Assembly (NCBI RefSeq): GCF_003259745.1 | Contig: NZ_QLMC01000007.1 | Span: forward strand, 124,001 to 188,000 | DNA: 64,000 nt | Direction of reading: 5' to 3' | From: Larkinella arboricola | GTDB taxonomy: Bacteria; Bacteroidota; Bacteroidia; Cytophagales; Spirosomataceae | Shown: positions 26,901-34,523 of the stretch, piece after piece | How the letters are laid out: each line of letters opens with the position of its first letter | Numbering within the stretch: position 1 is the stretch's first letter | Made by a program: the position numbers and the translations under genes | Notes under the pieces: model-generated | What the model saw: only the letters and a program-made list of their open reading frames with translations | Told to the model about the DNA's origin: nothing | Database searches by the model: none

Positions 26901-27108
26901 GCTGGTGCAGAAGCTGCGGCTGGGAAGCTGCCGGGTGTACGCGTCGGGTAGCAACCTGATTTTTGTCACCAGCAAGAGCTTCCACGGCTACAATCCCGAA
27001 GGCTACACGGCCGGGGAGATTGCCGGGGTAGGCAGCCGTCCGGGCTACAACTCGGGGTCGGAGCCGGTGAACCGGGTCGTGACGTTTGGTATCAATCTGA
27101 GTTTCTAA
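23995..27108 (+). CDS. SusC/RagA-type TonB-dependent outer-membrane transporter
   Basis: A 1037-residue outer-membrane importer for oligosaccharides. The order is signal peptide (1 to about 28), a carboxypeptidase-regulatory-like domain (about 44-120, ITGKVTSEKGETLPGVTII), the SusC-specific motif EEVVVVGYGTVKKSSVTAAV near residue 122-141, a plug domain (RIRGSGSI, VVIDGFPGG, SSAAIYGSRAAGGVIIVTTK), and the barrel, which ends in Phe. It pairs with the SusD gene 19 bp downstream and takes energy from TonB. The glycan is not known. Confidence 0.95.
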   Translation: MRMFTHNWPRMLCVLVLLGCSPLVSLAASSPSVRRAATQVLDWQITGKVTSEKGETLPGVTIILKGSSLGTSTDANGNYFLKVPETAGTLVFSSVGTVTKEVAFTGPGVVNVALNDDAKALEEVVVVGYGTVKKSSVTAAVSKIENKILNEIPAGRAETALVGRLAGVNVSQTRSSPGSAPLIRIRGSGSIDAGNEPLVVIDGFPGGSLGQINMNDVESIEVLKDASSAAIYGSRAAGGVIIVTTKRGKTGKPKFNFNAYYGMSKARLHNDWLPVDDYYNYAVRYQNREYAWIGGDTSIPAWGDPRRPGQYQVSDTVRRSGNTIWQDAVTQVAPIQSYNLSVGGGTENVKYYVSGVVLNEQGTVKNTDYKQYSLRTNLDVKINPVVSLGFLFNPSYATRRSAPTDMVSLVKYPNFVGIRRPDGTYPKARDYWGQNVTSQANPMAILDGTVINGYSLNNVGEAFIALDLVEGLRLRSSVGTNIAYNTSERFQASFATNNGISSGTASDSRSINLINENTLNYTKTFGTSHDFSALLGASYQRNTSRNAYMAAVSGSFNNDIIQTLNNAIIDPASTGTTKSEWGLVSYFSRINYGYKEKYLLSASIRADGSSRFGPANKWGYFPSASVAWRVSQEEFMKNIPVIDELKLRASYGATGNFNIGDFDYLGRISSVLYAPGGALTKGQAQTSFGNSRLSWEKTNGYDFGLELGILKNRLNITVDYYDKRTTDLLYNVSIPGITGFTSSISNVGDISNKGIELEIQSKNLTGELKWQTSFNLARNRNKVVDLGGVQERITTDAFGMSWILRVGEPMFSYYGYRAIGVLQNAEQVKNTPVLAGSKPGNPIYEDLNKDGKIDSHDKVILGNFQPKLFLGMVNNFGWKAFDLSIAMQASLGAKIYNFENQYYQGNVLGAMRRSLVENQWWSEQEPGDGKTPASALSQLNFQGASDVYIEDGSFLAVRNINLGYTLPGTLVQKLRLGSCRVYASGSNLIFVTSKSFHGYNPEGYTAGEIAGVGSRPGYNSGSEPVNRVVTFGINLSF

Positions 27109-27127
27109 CCGAATTTCCCGAAAAGAC

Positions 27128-28600
27128 ATGAACGTAAACAAAATATACACGGCAGGTTTATTGGCCTTGACGCTGGCGTTGTCGGGCTGCCACGATAGCC
27201 TGCTCAATCCCACGCCCGAATCCGTGCTGACTTCGGCCAATTATTACCAGACTGCCAAGGACATGGACCTGGCCGTGCTGGGCGTTTACAACCGCCTGCA
27301 AAGCCGCAAACCGTCGGATTACCTGCTGATGGAAGTACCCGCCGACAACCTCTATATGTCGGCCAATACCTCGGTGGCCGGTGCGCCGGAACTGGACCTG
27401 CTGGCCGTTAATGCCGACAACCCGATTGTGGCTGACTTCTGGGAAGTTACCTATAACGGTATTTTCCGCGCCAACTCCGTGCTGGCCAACATCGATAAGC
27501 CGATGGATTATGCAGGCACACAGAAAGACCAGTTTATCGGTGAAGCGAAGTTTATGCGGGCGCTGTTCTACTTCGATCTGGTACGGCTTTTCGGCGGGGT
27601 TCCGAACGTGACGAGCCTGATTTCCATCGAAGACGCCAGCAAACTGCCGCGCGCTTCGGAGGAAGAAATCTACAACCTGATTGTGGAAGACCTGAAAGAC
27701 GCGATCAGCAAACTGCCGGTGCAAAACGCCATGGCGCGGGGCCGGGCCAGCAAAGGAGCCGCAACCGCCTTGCTGGGTAAGGTGTACGTGTACCGCAAAG
27801 ACTGGAACAACGCCAAAACCTATCTGGATCAGACGGCGACGTTTAACTACAGCCTGGTGCCCAGCTTTGCGTCGCTGTGGAAACTGGAAAGTGAAGACAA
27901 TGCCGAGATCATCCTGGCAATGAAGTACATCGACGGAACGAACGGTCATAGCTTGTCAACGGCTTTTATTCCCAATGCCGGAGCGATTGATATCGTTAAT
28001 CGTGGTTCCGAAATTGCGCTGCCGTCGTGGAGCCTGATGAAGAATTACAAGGCAGGCGACACCCGCTACGCATCAACCGTGACGGAGTTCTGGGTGCCGC
28101 CCACCAAGCCGACCGACACGCCCATGTGGTATCCGTATATCAGTAAATATGCCGTCAAACATACTTTTGGTTTATCGGGGCTTGATCTGCCGGTGCTGCG
28201 CTACGCCGATGTGCTGTTGCTGAAAGCCGAAACGCTTTACGAACTCGGACAGCCGGATGCCGCACTCGCCGAGTTAAACAAGGTGCGGGCGCGGGCATTC
28301 GGCAATGCGACGCAGAACTATACACTGGCCGCCATTCCGAACCGGGAAGCCTTCGTGGATAAACTGCTGCTCGAACGTCAGCTGGAGTTTGCCTACGAAA
28401 ACGAACGCTGGTTTGACCTGGTGCGTACCGGCCGGTTGACGACGGTATTGACGAAAGAAGAACGGTTGTTCAATTATGCCACCAAATCGCCGGTAACGGT
28501 GCAGTTGACTCCGCAAGCGTACATGAAAGCGTTTCCGGTGCCGCAGCGGCAGATTGATCAGTCGGCCCCCGGTGTATTGACGCAGAACGATGGCTATTAA
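27128..28600 (+). CDS. SusD/RagB-type nutrient-binding lipoprotein
   Basis: A 490-residue surface lipoprotein that forms the lid of the SusC pore. The signal sequence ends with lipobox LSGC (Cys 22). The N-terminal SusD-like domain includes AEAKFMRALFYFDLVRLFG with GEAKFMRA, the TPR-type helices follow, and the C-terminal RagB part includes LDLPVLRYADVLLLKAETLY and the LLERQLEFAYENERWFDLVR signature. It lies 19 bp after susC. A 9-bp hairpin follows before the transporter gene. Confidence 0.95.
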   Translation: MNVNKIYTAGLLALTLALSGCHDSLLNPTPESVLTSANYYQTAKDMDLAVLGVYNRLQSRKPSDYLLMEVPADNLYMSANTSVAGAPELDLLAVNADNPIVADFWEVTYNGIFRANSVLANIDKPMDYAGTQKDQFIGEAKFMRALFYFDLVRLFGGVPNVTSLISIEDASKLPRASEEEIYNLIVEDLKDAISKLPVQNAMARGRASKGAATALLGKVYVYRKDWNNAKTYLDQTATFNYSLVPSFASLWKLESEDNAEIILAMKYIDGTNGHSLSTAFIPNAGAIDIVNRGSEIALPSWSLMKNYKAGDTRYASTVTEFWVPPTKPTDTPMWYPYISKYAVKHTFGLSGLDLPVLRYADVLLLKAETLYELGQPDAALAELNKVRARAFGNATQNYTLAAIPNREAFVDKLLLERQLEFAYENERWFDLVRTGRLTTVLTKEERLFNYATKSPVTVQLTPQAYMKAFPVPQRQIDQSAPGVLTQNDGY

Positions 28601-28612
28601 TATACGTTGGGA

Positions 28613-28643
28613 ATGGCCGCTTCGACTCTGTTGGAGCGGCCGT
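28613..28643 (+). promoter_or_regulatory. Intergenic hairpin after susD
   Basis: GGCCGCT (28615-28621) pairs with AGCGGCC (28635-28641), extended inward by two weaker pairs. There is no T-run. It lies in the 86-bp gap between susD and the Nramp-fold gene and may limit read-through. Confidence 0.5.
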
Positions 28644-28686
28644 TAAGCATCCTGGAATAGAGAATAATTGTAAACGAACGTCTTAT

Positions 28687-29937
28687 ATGCAATCAAAAGT
28701 GGCTCATTCGCAGGCCGACGACACGGCTAAACCGGCTCGCACGTTTCGGGGCTGGCTGTCTTCGCTGGGTCCCAGCATCATCACGGCTGCGCTGGTGTTT
28801 GGCCCCAGCAAAATGACGATTACCTCCAAGATGGGTGCCGAATACGGTTATTCGCTGCTCTGGATCATTGTCATGGCCATCTTTTTTATGACGGTTTTTA
28901 CAACGATGTCCACCCGCATCGGACTGGCCACCAATCAGTCGCTGCTGGCTACCATCCGCCAGAAGTGGGGCAATGGGGCCGCGCTGGCCGTGGGCATTGG
29001 CGTGTTTCTGGTGGCCACTTCGTTTCAGGCGGGTAACTCCATCGGGGTCGGTATTTCCATTGCCGAATCGACCCATACGCCCGTCAATCTGTGGATTGCC
29101 CTGTTCACCATCCTGGGCATTGGATTGCTGTTTTTCAGGACGTTCTACAAAGTGCTCGAAAAGCTCATGATCTTCCTGATTGGCGTTATGGTGGTCGCTT
29201 TTATGATCACGCTGGGCTTCGCCGGGCCGGATTATTCAGAAGTCGTGACGGGGTTTGTGCCGTCCATGCCGACCGGATCGCTGGGTCTGATCATTGCCTT
29301 TACAGCTTCCAGCTTTTCGATTGTGGGCGCGTTTTATCAATCCTATCTGGTGCAGGAGCGGGTCCGGGTTAATCCGGCCGTGCGAAGTCAGCCTGTCGAT
29401 ACCGTAACCGGTATGACGCTGATGGGCCTGATGAGTGCCACGGTGTTGATCTGTGCCGCAGCGGTTTTGCACCCCAAGGGTCTGAAAGTGGCCTCGGCCT
29501 CCGACATGGGCAAGGCCCTCGAACCCATTTTTGGTCCGTACGCATCGGCCCTGTTCCTGATTGGTTTGTTCGGCGCGTCGTTTTCGTCACTGGTGGGCAA
29601 TGCCACCGTAGGCGGTACGCTGCTGGGCGAAGCACTGGGCTTTGGTAATCAGCTCGGTTCCAAGGTGGTTAAATACCTGATTGCGCTGGTGATGGTGATT
29701 GGCGCGTCGATTGCCATCATCTTTGGCAAACTGCCGCTCGAACTGATCATTTTCGCCCAGAGCATTACCATTCTGGTGGTGCCTTTTATTGGGGTGGCCA
29801 TGTACGCCATTGGCAACGACTCCGCCATTATGGGGCGCTATACCAACTCAACATTCGTTAAAATTATCGGGGCTTTGGGCCTGCTGGTCATCTTTGGGCT
29901 GGCCCTGAGCAACGTTAATCAATTGTTTTTCAAGTAA
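28687..29937 (+). CDS. Nramp-fold transporter lacking the metal-binding motifs
   Basis: A 416-residue inner-membrane protein with about eleven hydrophobic segments and overall Nramp (SLC11) similarity: GPSIITAALVFGP opens TM1 and GAEYGYSLLW ends it. The canonical TM1 motif DPGN is replaced by GPSK (39-42), and the TM6 MPH-N motif by residues S211-I-V-G214 when the following LVQ is aligned. The residues that bind Mn/Fe are therefore lost. Placed between SusD and sugar-acid-type enzymes, it may carry an organic substrate; this is inference. Confidence 0.82.
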   Translation: MQSKVAHSQADDTAKPARTFRGWLSSLGPSIITAALVFGPSKMTITSKMGAEYGYSLLWIIVMAIFFMTVFTTMSTRIGLATNQSLLATIRQKWGNGAALAVGIGVFLVATSFQAGNSIGVGISIAESTHTPVNLWIALFTILGIGLLFFRTFYKVLEKLMIFLIGVMVVAFMITLGFAGPDYSEVVTGFVPSMPTGSLGLIIAFTASSFSIVGAFYQSYLVQERVRVNPAVRSQPVDTVTGMTLMGLMSATVLICAAAVLHPKGLKVASASDMGKALEPIFGPYASALFLIGLFGASFSSLVGNATVGGTLLGEALGFGNQLGSKVVKYLIALVMVIGASIAIIFGKLPLELIIFAQSITILVVPFIGVAMYAIGNDSAIMGRYTNSTFVKIIGALGLLVIFGLALSNVNQLFFK

Positions 29938-29950
29938 CAGAAGTAAGTTT

Positions 29951-30967
29951 ATGAACGATTTACAGGCATTGGAGCAGGAGCTTATCAAACCGTCGGCGGC
30001 TCTGATTTCCGACTTATACGAACTCGACGGCGACATCCTCATCCTGGGCATTGGCGGCAAAATGGGTCCCAGCATGGCCCGACTGGCGAAACAGGCCATC
30101 GACCAGGCCGGTATTCAGAAGCGTGTCATCGGGGTTTCCCGCTTTTCCGACAAACAGACGCAGGGCGAACTCGAAGCCGACGGCATCGAAACAATCTCCG
30201 CTGATTTACTCAACGAATCTGATTTAGCTGCCCTGCCCGACGTGGCTAACGTCCTGTATCTGGCGGGCACCAAGTTTGGCACCACCGGCAAGGAAGCCTT
30301 CACCTGGGCGATGAACGCCTATCTGCCCGGACGCGTGGCCGAGAAATACCGGAACTCGCGGATTGTGGCCTTCTCGACGGGTAACGTCTATCCGTTTACG
30401 CCGGTTACATCGGGCGGGGCCACCGAATCCATGACGCCCGAACCGGTGGGCGAATACGGTCAGTCGTGTCTGGGCCGGGAGCGGGTGTTCCAGTATTTTG
30501 CCGAGAAAAACAACACGCCAACCCTGATCTACCGGCTCAATTACGCCATTGATCTGCGGTACGGCGTATTGCTCGAAGTTGCCAAGTCGGTGCTAAATGA
30601 AAAACCGATTGATCTGACGATGGGCAATGCCAATGTGATCTGGCAGGGCGATGCTAACGAAATTGCCATCCGGGCGCTGCGGCACTGCGATGTTCCGGCC
30701 AAAATCCTGAACGTAACCGGTCCTGAAACCGTGTCGATCCAGTGGGTGGCGCAGGAGTACGGCAAGCTGTTGGGCAAAGAGCCGAAGTTTGTCGGTGAAG
30801 CGCAACCGACGGCGTTGTTGAGCAACGCGTCGGAGGCTTTCCGCCTGTTTGGTTACCCGCGCGTCACGCTGCGGCAGATGATGGAACTGACCGCGGCCTG
30901 GTTGCAGGGGGGCGGTACGCTGCTCAATAAACCGACTCATTTCCAGACCCGCAACGGCAAATTCTAA
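29951..30967 (+). CDS. NAD-dependent epimerase/dehydratase-like (extended SDR) protein
   Basis: A 338-residue cytoplasmic extended short-chain dehydrogenase. The nucleotide-binding loop is GIGGKMGPS (33-41) and AFSTGNVYPF (140-149) holds the Ser/Thr catalytic region. The catalytic YxxxK motif reads Y169-GQS-C173, so the usual lysine is cysteine; the chemistry may differ from ordinary sugar epimerases or dehydrogenases. It starts 13 bp after the transporter gene and ends 5 bp before the aldolase gene, tightly linked with both. Confidence 0.83.
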   Translation: MNDLQALEQELIKPSAALISDLYELDGDILILGIGGKMGPSMARLAKQAIDQAGIQKRVIGVSRFSDKQTQGELEADGIETISADLLNESDLAALPDVANVLYLAGTKFGTTGKEAFTWAMNAYLPGRVAEKYRNSRIVAFSTGNVYPFTPVTSGGATESMTPEPVGEYGQSCLGRERVFQYFAEKNNTPTLIYRLNYAIDLRYGVLLEVAKSVLNEKPIDLTMGNANVIWQGDANEIAIRALRHCDVPAKILNVTGPETVSIQWVAQEYGKLLGKEPKFVGEAQPTALLSNASEAFRLFGYPRVTLRQMMELTAAWLQGGGTLLNKPTHFQTRNGKF

Positions 30968-30972
30968 CCACG

Positions 30973-32046
30973 ATGACTTTACGACCCGAAATACATGAGT
31001 TACTGCACGCGGGCACCGTCATTCCGGCTCACCCGCTGGCCCTGAATGCCGACCGGCAGTTTGACGAAGCCCGCCAGCGTGGTTTAACCCGGTACTACAT
31101 CGCCAGCGGAGCCGGTGGGGTAGCTGTGGGCGTGCATACGACCCAGTTCGAAATCCGCGACCCGAAAATCAACCTCTACGAAACGGTGTTGAAAACAGCC
31201 GCCGACGAGATTGAGCGCGCCCAACTGGATCGCCCGTTTATCAAAGTGGCCGGGATTGTTGGCCCGACCGAACAGGCCGTCAACGAAGCCAGACTAGCCT
31301 TGAAATACGGTTATGATTTGGGCTTACTGAGCATGGGCGGTTTACAGGGCTGGACCGAAGAGGCCATTCTGGACCGGGTGCGGGCAGTGGCCGAAGTGAT
31401 TCCGGTTTTCGGTTTTTACCTGCAACCGTCGGTGGGTGGCCGCATTTTTAGCTACGACTTCTGGAAAGCGTTTGCCGAAATTCCCAATATTCAGGCCATT
31501 AAGGTCGCCAGCTTCAACCGCTACCAGACGCTGGATGTGGTGCGGGCCGTGTGCCATTCCAGCCGCCGGGACGAAATTGCACTCTACACCGGCAACGATG
31601 ACAACATTGTGGTCGATCTGCTGACGACGTATCGGTTTACCGTCGATGGAAAAACCGTTGAAAAAGGCTTCGTAGGCGGTCTGCTGGGGCATTGGGCGGT
31701 GTGGACGAAAAAAGCCGTTGAACTGCTGGCCGAGATCAAAGCCTGCCTGAACAACAGCAACGAAGGGCTGGCCGAACTGCTGACGCGGAACGTGGAAGTG
31801 ACCGACAGCAACGCGGCCTTTTTCGATCCGAGCCACAATTTTCACGGCTGCATTGCCGGTCTGCACGAGGTCCTGCGTCGGCAGGGCCTACTAGAAGGAA
31901 CCTGGTGCCTGAACCCGGCGGAGGATTTGTCGCCCGGCCAGAGGGAAGAAATCAACCGGGTGTACGCCATGTACCCGCACCTGAACGACGATGAATTTGT
32001 CCGGGAGCACCTGAGTAGCACCAACCTCACCTTGTCTTTTTCTTAA
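30973..32046 (+). CDS. Dihydrodipicolinate synthase (DapA)/NAL-family aldolase
   Basis: A 357-residue class I aldolase-type TIM barrel, longer than DapA (about 295) because of an extended C-terminus. Tyr149 (in FGFYLQPSVGG) and the Schiff-base Lys177 (in NIQAIKVASFN) are in place. The residue usually Thr-Thr-Gly-Glu is TTQFE here. With the neighbouring enolase-family enzyme it could cleave a 2-keto-3-deoxy sugar acid; it is unlikely to make lysine in this operon. A hairpin at 32062-32087 follows. Confidence 0.86.
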   Translation: MTLRPEIHELLHAGTVIPAHPLALNADRQFDEARQRGLTRYYIASGAGGVAVGVHTTQFEIRDPKINLYETVLKTAADEIERAQLDRPFIKVAGIVGPTEQAVNEARLALKYGYDLGLLSMGGLQGWTEEAILDRVRAVAEVIPVFGFYLQPSVGGRIFSYDFWKAFAEIPNIQAIKVASFNRYQTLDVVRAVCHSSRRDEIALYTGNDDNIVVDLLTTYRFTVDGKTVEKGFVGGLLGHWAVWTKKAVELLAEIKACLNNSNEGLAELLTRNVEVTDSNAAFFDPSHNFHGCIAGLHEVLRRQGLLEGTWCLNPAEDLSPGQREEINRVYAMYPHLNDDEFVREHLSSTNLTLSFS

Positions 32047-32061
32047 AAACTGATTTTTACG

Positions 32062-32087
32062 GACCCCGCGGAAATTTTCGCGGGGTC
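32062..32087 (+). terminator. Hairpin between the aldolase and enolase-family genes
   Basis: GACCCCGCG (32062-32070) pairs perfectly with CGCGGGGTC (32079-32087) around an 8-nt loop. It is followed by ATTGTTAAC with no long T-run, so partial termination or mRNA processing is as likely as full termination. Confidence 0.5.
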
Positions 32088-32099
32088 ATTGTTAACAAT

Positions 32100-33401
32100 A
32101 TGGCAATTCGGAACACCATTCGTGTCACGAAGACCGATTCTACATTTGAACGGGAAAAGCTTATTCGACCGATTGGTTTTAAGGGCGGCTACCTGACGGA
32201 GTTGTGGCAAACCGTTTCCCGGCTCCAGTCCGAAACCGGCCACCACACCGTCGGTCTGGCTACCCAAAGCGTGCTGTACGGCGATGCCGATCTGTTTGCG
32301 GCCTACTCGGAAGCGGGCGGCAATGCGCTGATGTATGCGCTGGTCGAGCGGACCTTGCAACTGGTCAGGCAGACGCCGTTTGAAACCCCCGTCCAGTTAC
32401 TGGATGCTATTTTACCGGAAGTAATTCGGGAAGGCATTCGCATCACGGGCAAACCCGACCTGAACCCTAACTTCATTTACAACGCCCTGATCAGCGTTGA
32501 CAATGCCGCCTGGCTGCTGTACGCGGCCGAAAACGGTTTGACCCAATTCGACGATCTGATTCCGGAACCGTACCGACCGGCTTTATCGCACCGCAACAAT
32601 AAGGTGGCTATCATGTATCAGGTGCCCTACGGAATGCCCGTGGAGGAACTGCGGCAGGCCGTCCGGCAGGGGTATTTCGTGATGAAAATCAAAACCGGGT
32701 ATCCGGGTTCGCAGGAGGAGATGGTGCAGAAGGACATGGAGCGGCTGACCGAAATTCACCGTGCCATCGGCGACGCGCCCACCGACCAAACCGCCAGCGG
32801 AAAAATCGTATACACGCTCGACGCTAATGCCCGGTACGAACGGAAAGAAACCCTGCTGCGCTACCTGGATCATGCGAAATCCATTGGTGCGCTGGATCAG
32901 ATTATCCTGATCGAAGAACCGCTGCGGGAAGAAAACGACGAGGAGGTGTCGGACATCGGCATTCCGGTGGCGGGTGACGAGAGCGTTCACGATGAAGCCA
33001 GCGCCCGGCGTCGGCTCGACCAGGGGTACGGGGCGCTGGTGCTGAAAGGAATCGCCAAAACGCTGAGCCTGTCACTGAAAGTGGCGAAGCTGGCGCACGA
33101 ACGCGGAGTGCCCTGCCTGTGCGCCGATTTGACGGTCAACCCGATTCTGATCGACTGGCACAAAAACCTGGCCGCCCGACTGGCCCCGTTTCCCGGCATC
33201 GGTATGGGACTGCTGGAAACCAACGGCGACATGAACTACCTGCATTGGAACACCCTGAAAGGCTACCACCCGGTGGCTGGCGCTCCCTGGACAACGGCTA
33301 AAAACGGCGTTTTTGAACTGGATAACGATTTTTACCACCGCAGCGGGGGCATTCTGACGCCTTCCAATCACTACGAATCCCTGTTCACGTATGCCTGCTA
33401 A
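32100..33401 (+). CDS. Enolase-superfamily enzyme (mandelate racemase/muconate lactonizing type)
   Basis: A 433-residue TIM-barrel enzyme that abstracts an alpha proton from a carboxylate substrate. The KxK motif is K196-I-K198, metal ligands are Asp241 (TLDANARY), Glu272 or Glu273 (IEEPL) and Asp293/Glu294 (AGDES), and a second catalytic lysine K316 lies in LVLKGIAK. Lysines on both sides resemble the MLE/dipeptide-epimerase subgroup rather than mandelate racemase, which uses His. It fits a sugar-acid dehydratase or racemase step here. The last 11 bases overlap the cupredoxin gene. Confidence 0.85.
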   Translation: MAIRNTIRVTKTDSTFEREKLIRPIGFKGGYLTELWQTVSRLQSETGHHTVGLATQSVLYGDADLFAAYSEAGGNALMYALVERTLQLVRQTPFETPVQLLDAILPEVIREGIRITGKPDLNPNFIYNALISVDNAAWLLYAAENGLTQFDDLIPEPYRPALSHRNNKVAIMYQVPYGMPVEELRQAVRQGYFVMKIKTGYPGSQEEMVQKDMERLTEIHRAIGDAPTDQTASGKIVYTLDANARYERKETLLRYLDHAKSIGALDQIILIEEPLREENDEEVSDIGIPVAGDESVHDEASARRRLDQGYGALVLKGIAKTLSLSLKVAKLAHERGVPCLCADLTVNPILIDWHKNLAARLAPFPGIGMGLLETNGDMNYLHWNTLKGYHPVAGAPWTTAKNGVFELDNDFYHRSGGILTPSNHYESLFTYAC

Positions 33402-34521
33402 AACCGTTCTCAGATCATCCAGACCGCTGGGAGGGATGCTGGCGCTTTTGTTGGTATTCGTTATCGCGGGCGGAGCCAGAGCCGCTGTGGATTCGACGGT
33501 CACGGTGGCGCTGAAAGCCATTCACGGTTTGCAATTTGATGTGGTACGGTTTCGCGTAAAACCCGGCGCAACGGTCCGCATCACGCTGGATAATACCGAC
33601 GACATGGCGCACAATCTGGTCATTACCCAACCCGGCAAGCGGGAAGAAGTGGTCAACGCGGCTTTGCAGTTGGGCGAAAAAGGTCCCGCCGTTAATTACA
33701 TCCCGAAATCGGCGGCCATTTTGTGGGCCATCCCGGTCGTGGTGCCGGAAGAAACCGGGACCCTTTCGTTCACCGCGCCGAAGGAAACCGGCGTTTATCC
33801 GTACGTCTGCACGTTTCCGGGACATGGTTTTGTTATGTACGGCGCGATGTACGTCACCGACGGTGTGTTACCGCCTTTGAAAGAAGATAAAGCCGTTCCC
33901 GAAACCCGTCGGACGGCGGAAACCACCGCGCAGGCCGGTCACGCGCAGCACGCGCCCCAACGGTTTCATCCTTACCAGCCCGAACCACCGTTTCTCTACC
34001 GGATTTTCATGCCCGATGCCAGTCCGGCAGCCATTGCGGTCAGTCTGCCCCATGACGTTTCGTACTGCTGGGACGCCGGAACCTGCCGCCTGCGCTACGC
34101 CTGGGAGGGCGGTTTTCTGGACCAGACGAAGCTCTGGCCGGGCAAAGGCGACACCGAGGCCAAACTGGTCGGGACGGTTTTCTTTCGGGACAAAACCGCT
34201 TATCCAATCCAGATCGGCGCGGACAAACAAACCCCGGCGGTTGATTTCAAAGGGTATCAGTTGATCGACCGCTATCCGGAATTTCATTATACCGTCGATG
34301 GGGTGGACGTTTATGAACGGATTCAGGCGAAGGGGGATGCGTCCGGTCTGGTGCGTACCTTCAAAATACCGAAAGCTGAAAAGACCATCTTGTTTATCAC
34401 CGAGCCAACTGACGGCATGGTCTACCAGTCGTCGGGCGGACGGTGGGAGGCCGGTCGGCTGAAACTTTCACCCGCCGAAGCCCGCCAGTTTACCATCACC
34501 ATGACGAAAAAAGCCGACTGA
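33391..34521 (+). CDS. Azurin-like cupredoxin protein, exported
   Basis: A 376-residue exported protein. A signal peptide spans residues 1 to about 31. The N-terminal cupredoxin domain (about 35-157) has a type 1 copper site with His74 (MAHN), Cys140, His145 and Met149; the C-x4-H-x3-M spacing is exactly that of azurin. The C-terminal domain, about 190-376, is of the type often attached to c-type dehydrogenases (SYCWDAGTCRLRYAWEGGFL). Probable electron acceptor for the dehydrogenase-like gene 2 bp downstream. It overlaps the enolase-family gene by 11 bp. Confidence 0.83.
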   Translation: MPAKTVLRSSRPLGGMLALLLVFVIAGGARAAVDSTVTVALKAIHGLQFDVVRFRVKPGATVRITLDNTDDMAHNLVITQPGKREEVVNAALQLGEKGPAVNYIPKSAAILWAIPVVVPEETGTLSFTAPKETGVYPYVCTFPGHGFVMYGAMYVTDGVLPPLKEDKAVPETRRTAETTAQAGHAQHAPQRFHPYQPEPPFLYRIFMPDASPAAIAVSLPHDVSYCWDAGTCRLRYAWEGGFLDQTKLWPGKGDTEAKLVGTVFFRDKTAYPIQIGADKQTPAVDFKGYQLIDRYPEFHYTVDGVDVYERIQAKGDASGLVRTFKIPKAEKTILFITEPTDGMVYQSSGGRWEAGRLKLSPAEARQFTITMTKKAD

Positions 34522-34523
34522 TC

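Noticed and set aside
25933-27240. A 435-residue frame antisense to susC and the start of susD
   Set aside because: It runs through two well-supported genes, has no recognisable motif, and has the His/Gln/Val-rich composition of a shadow frame.
28687-29937. Ordinary Mn/Fe importer of the Nramp family
   Set aside because: The DPGN and MPH motifs that bind the metal are both changed, so metal transport cannot be assumed from the fold.
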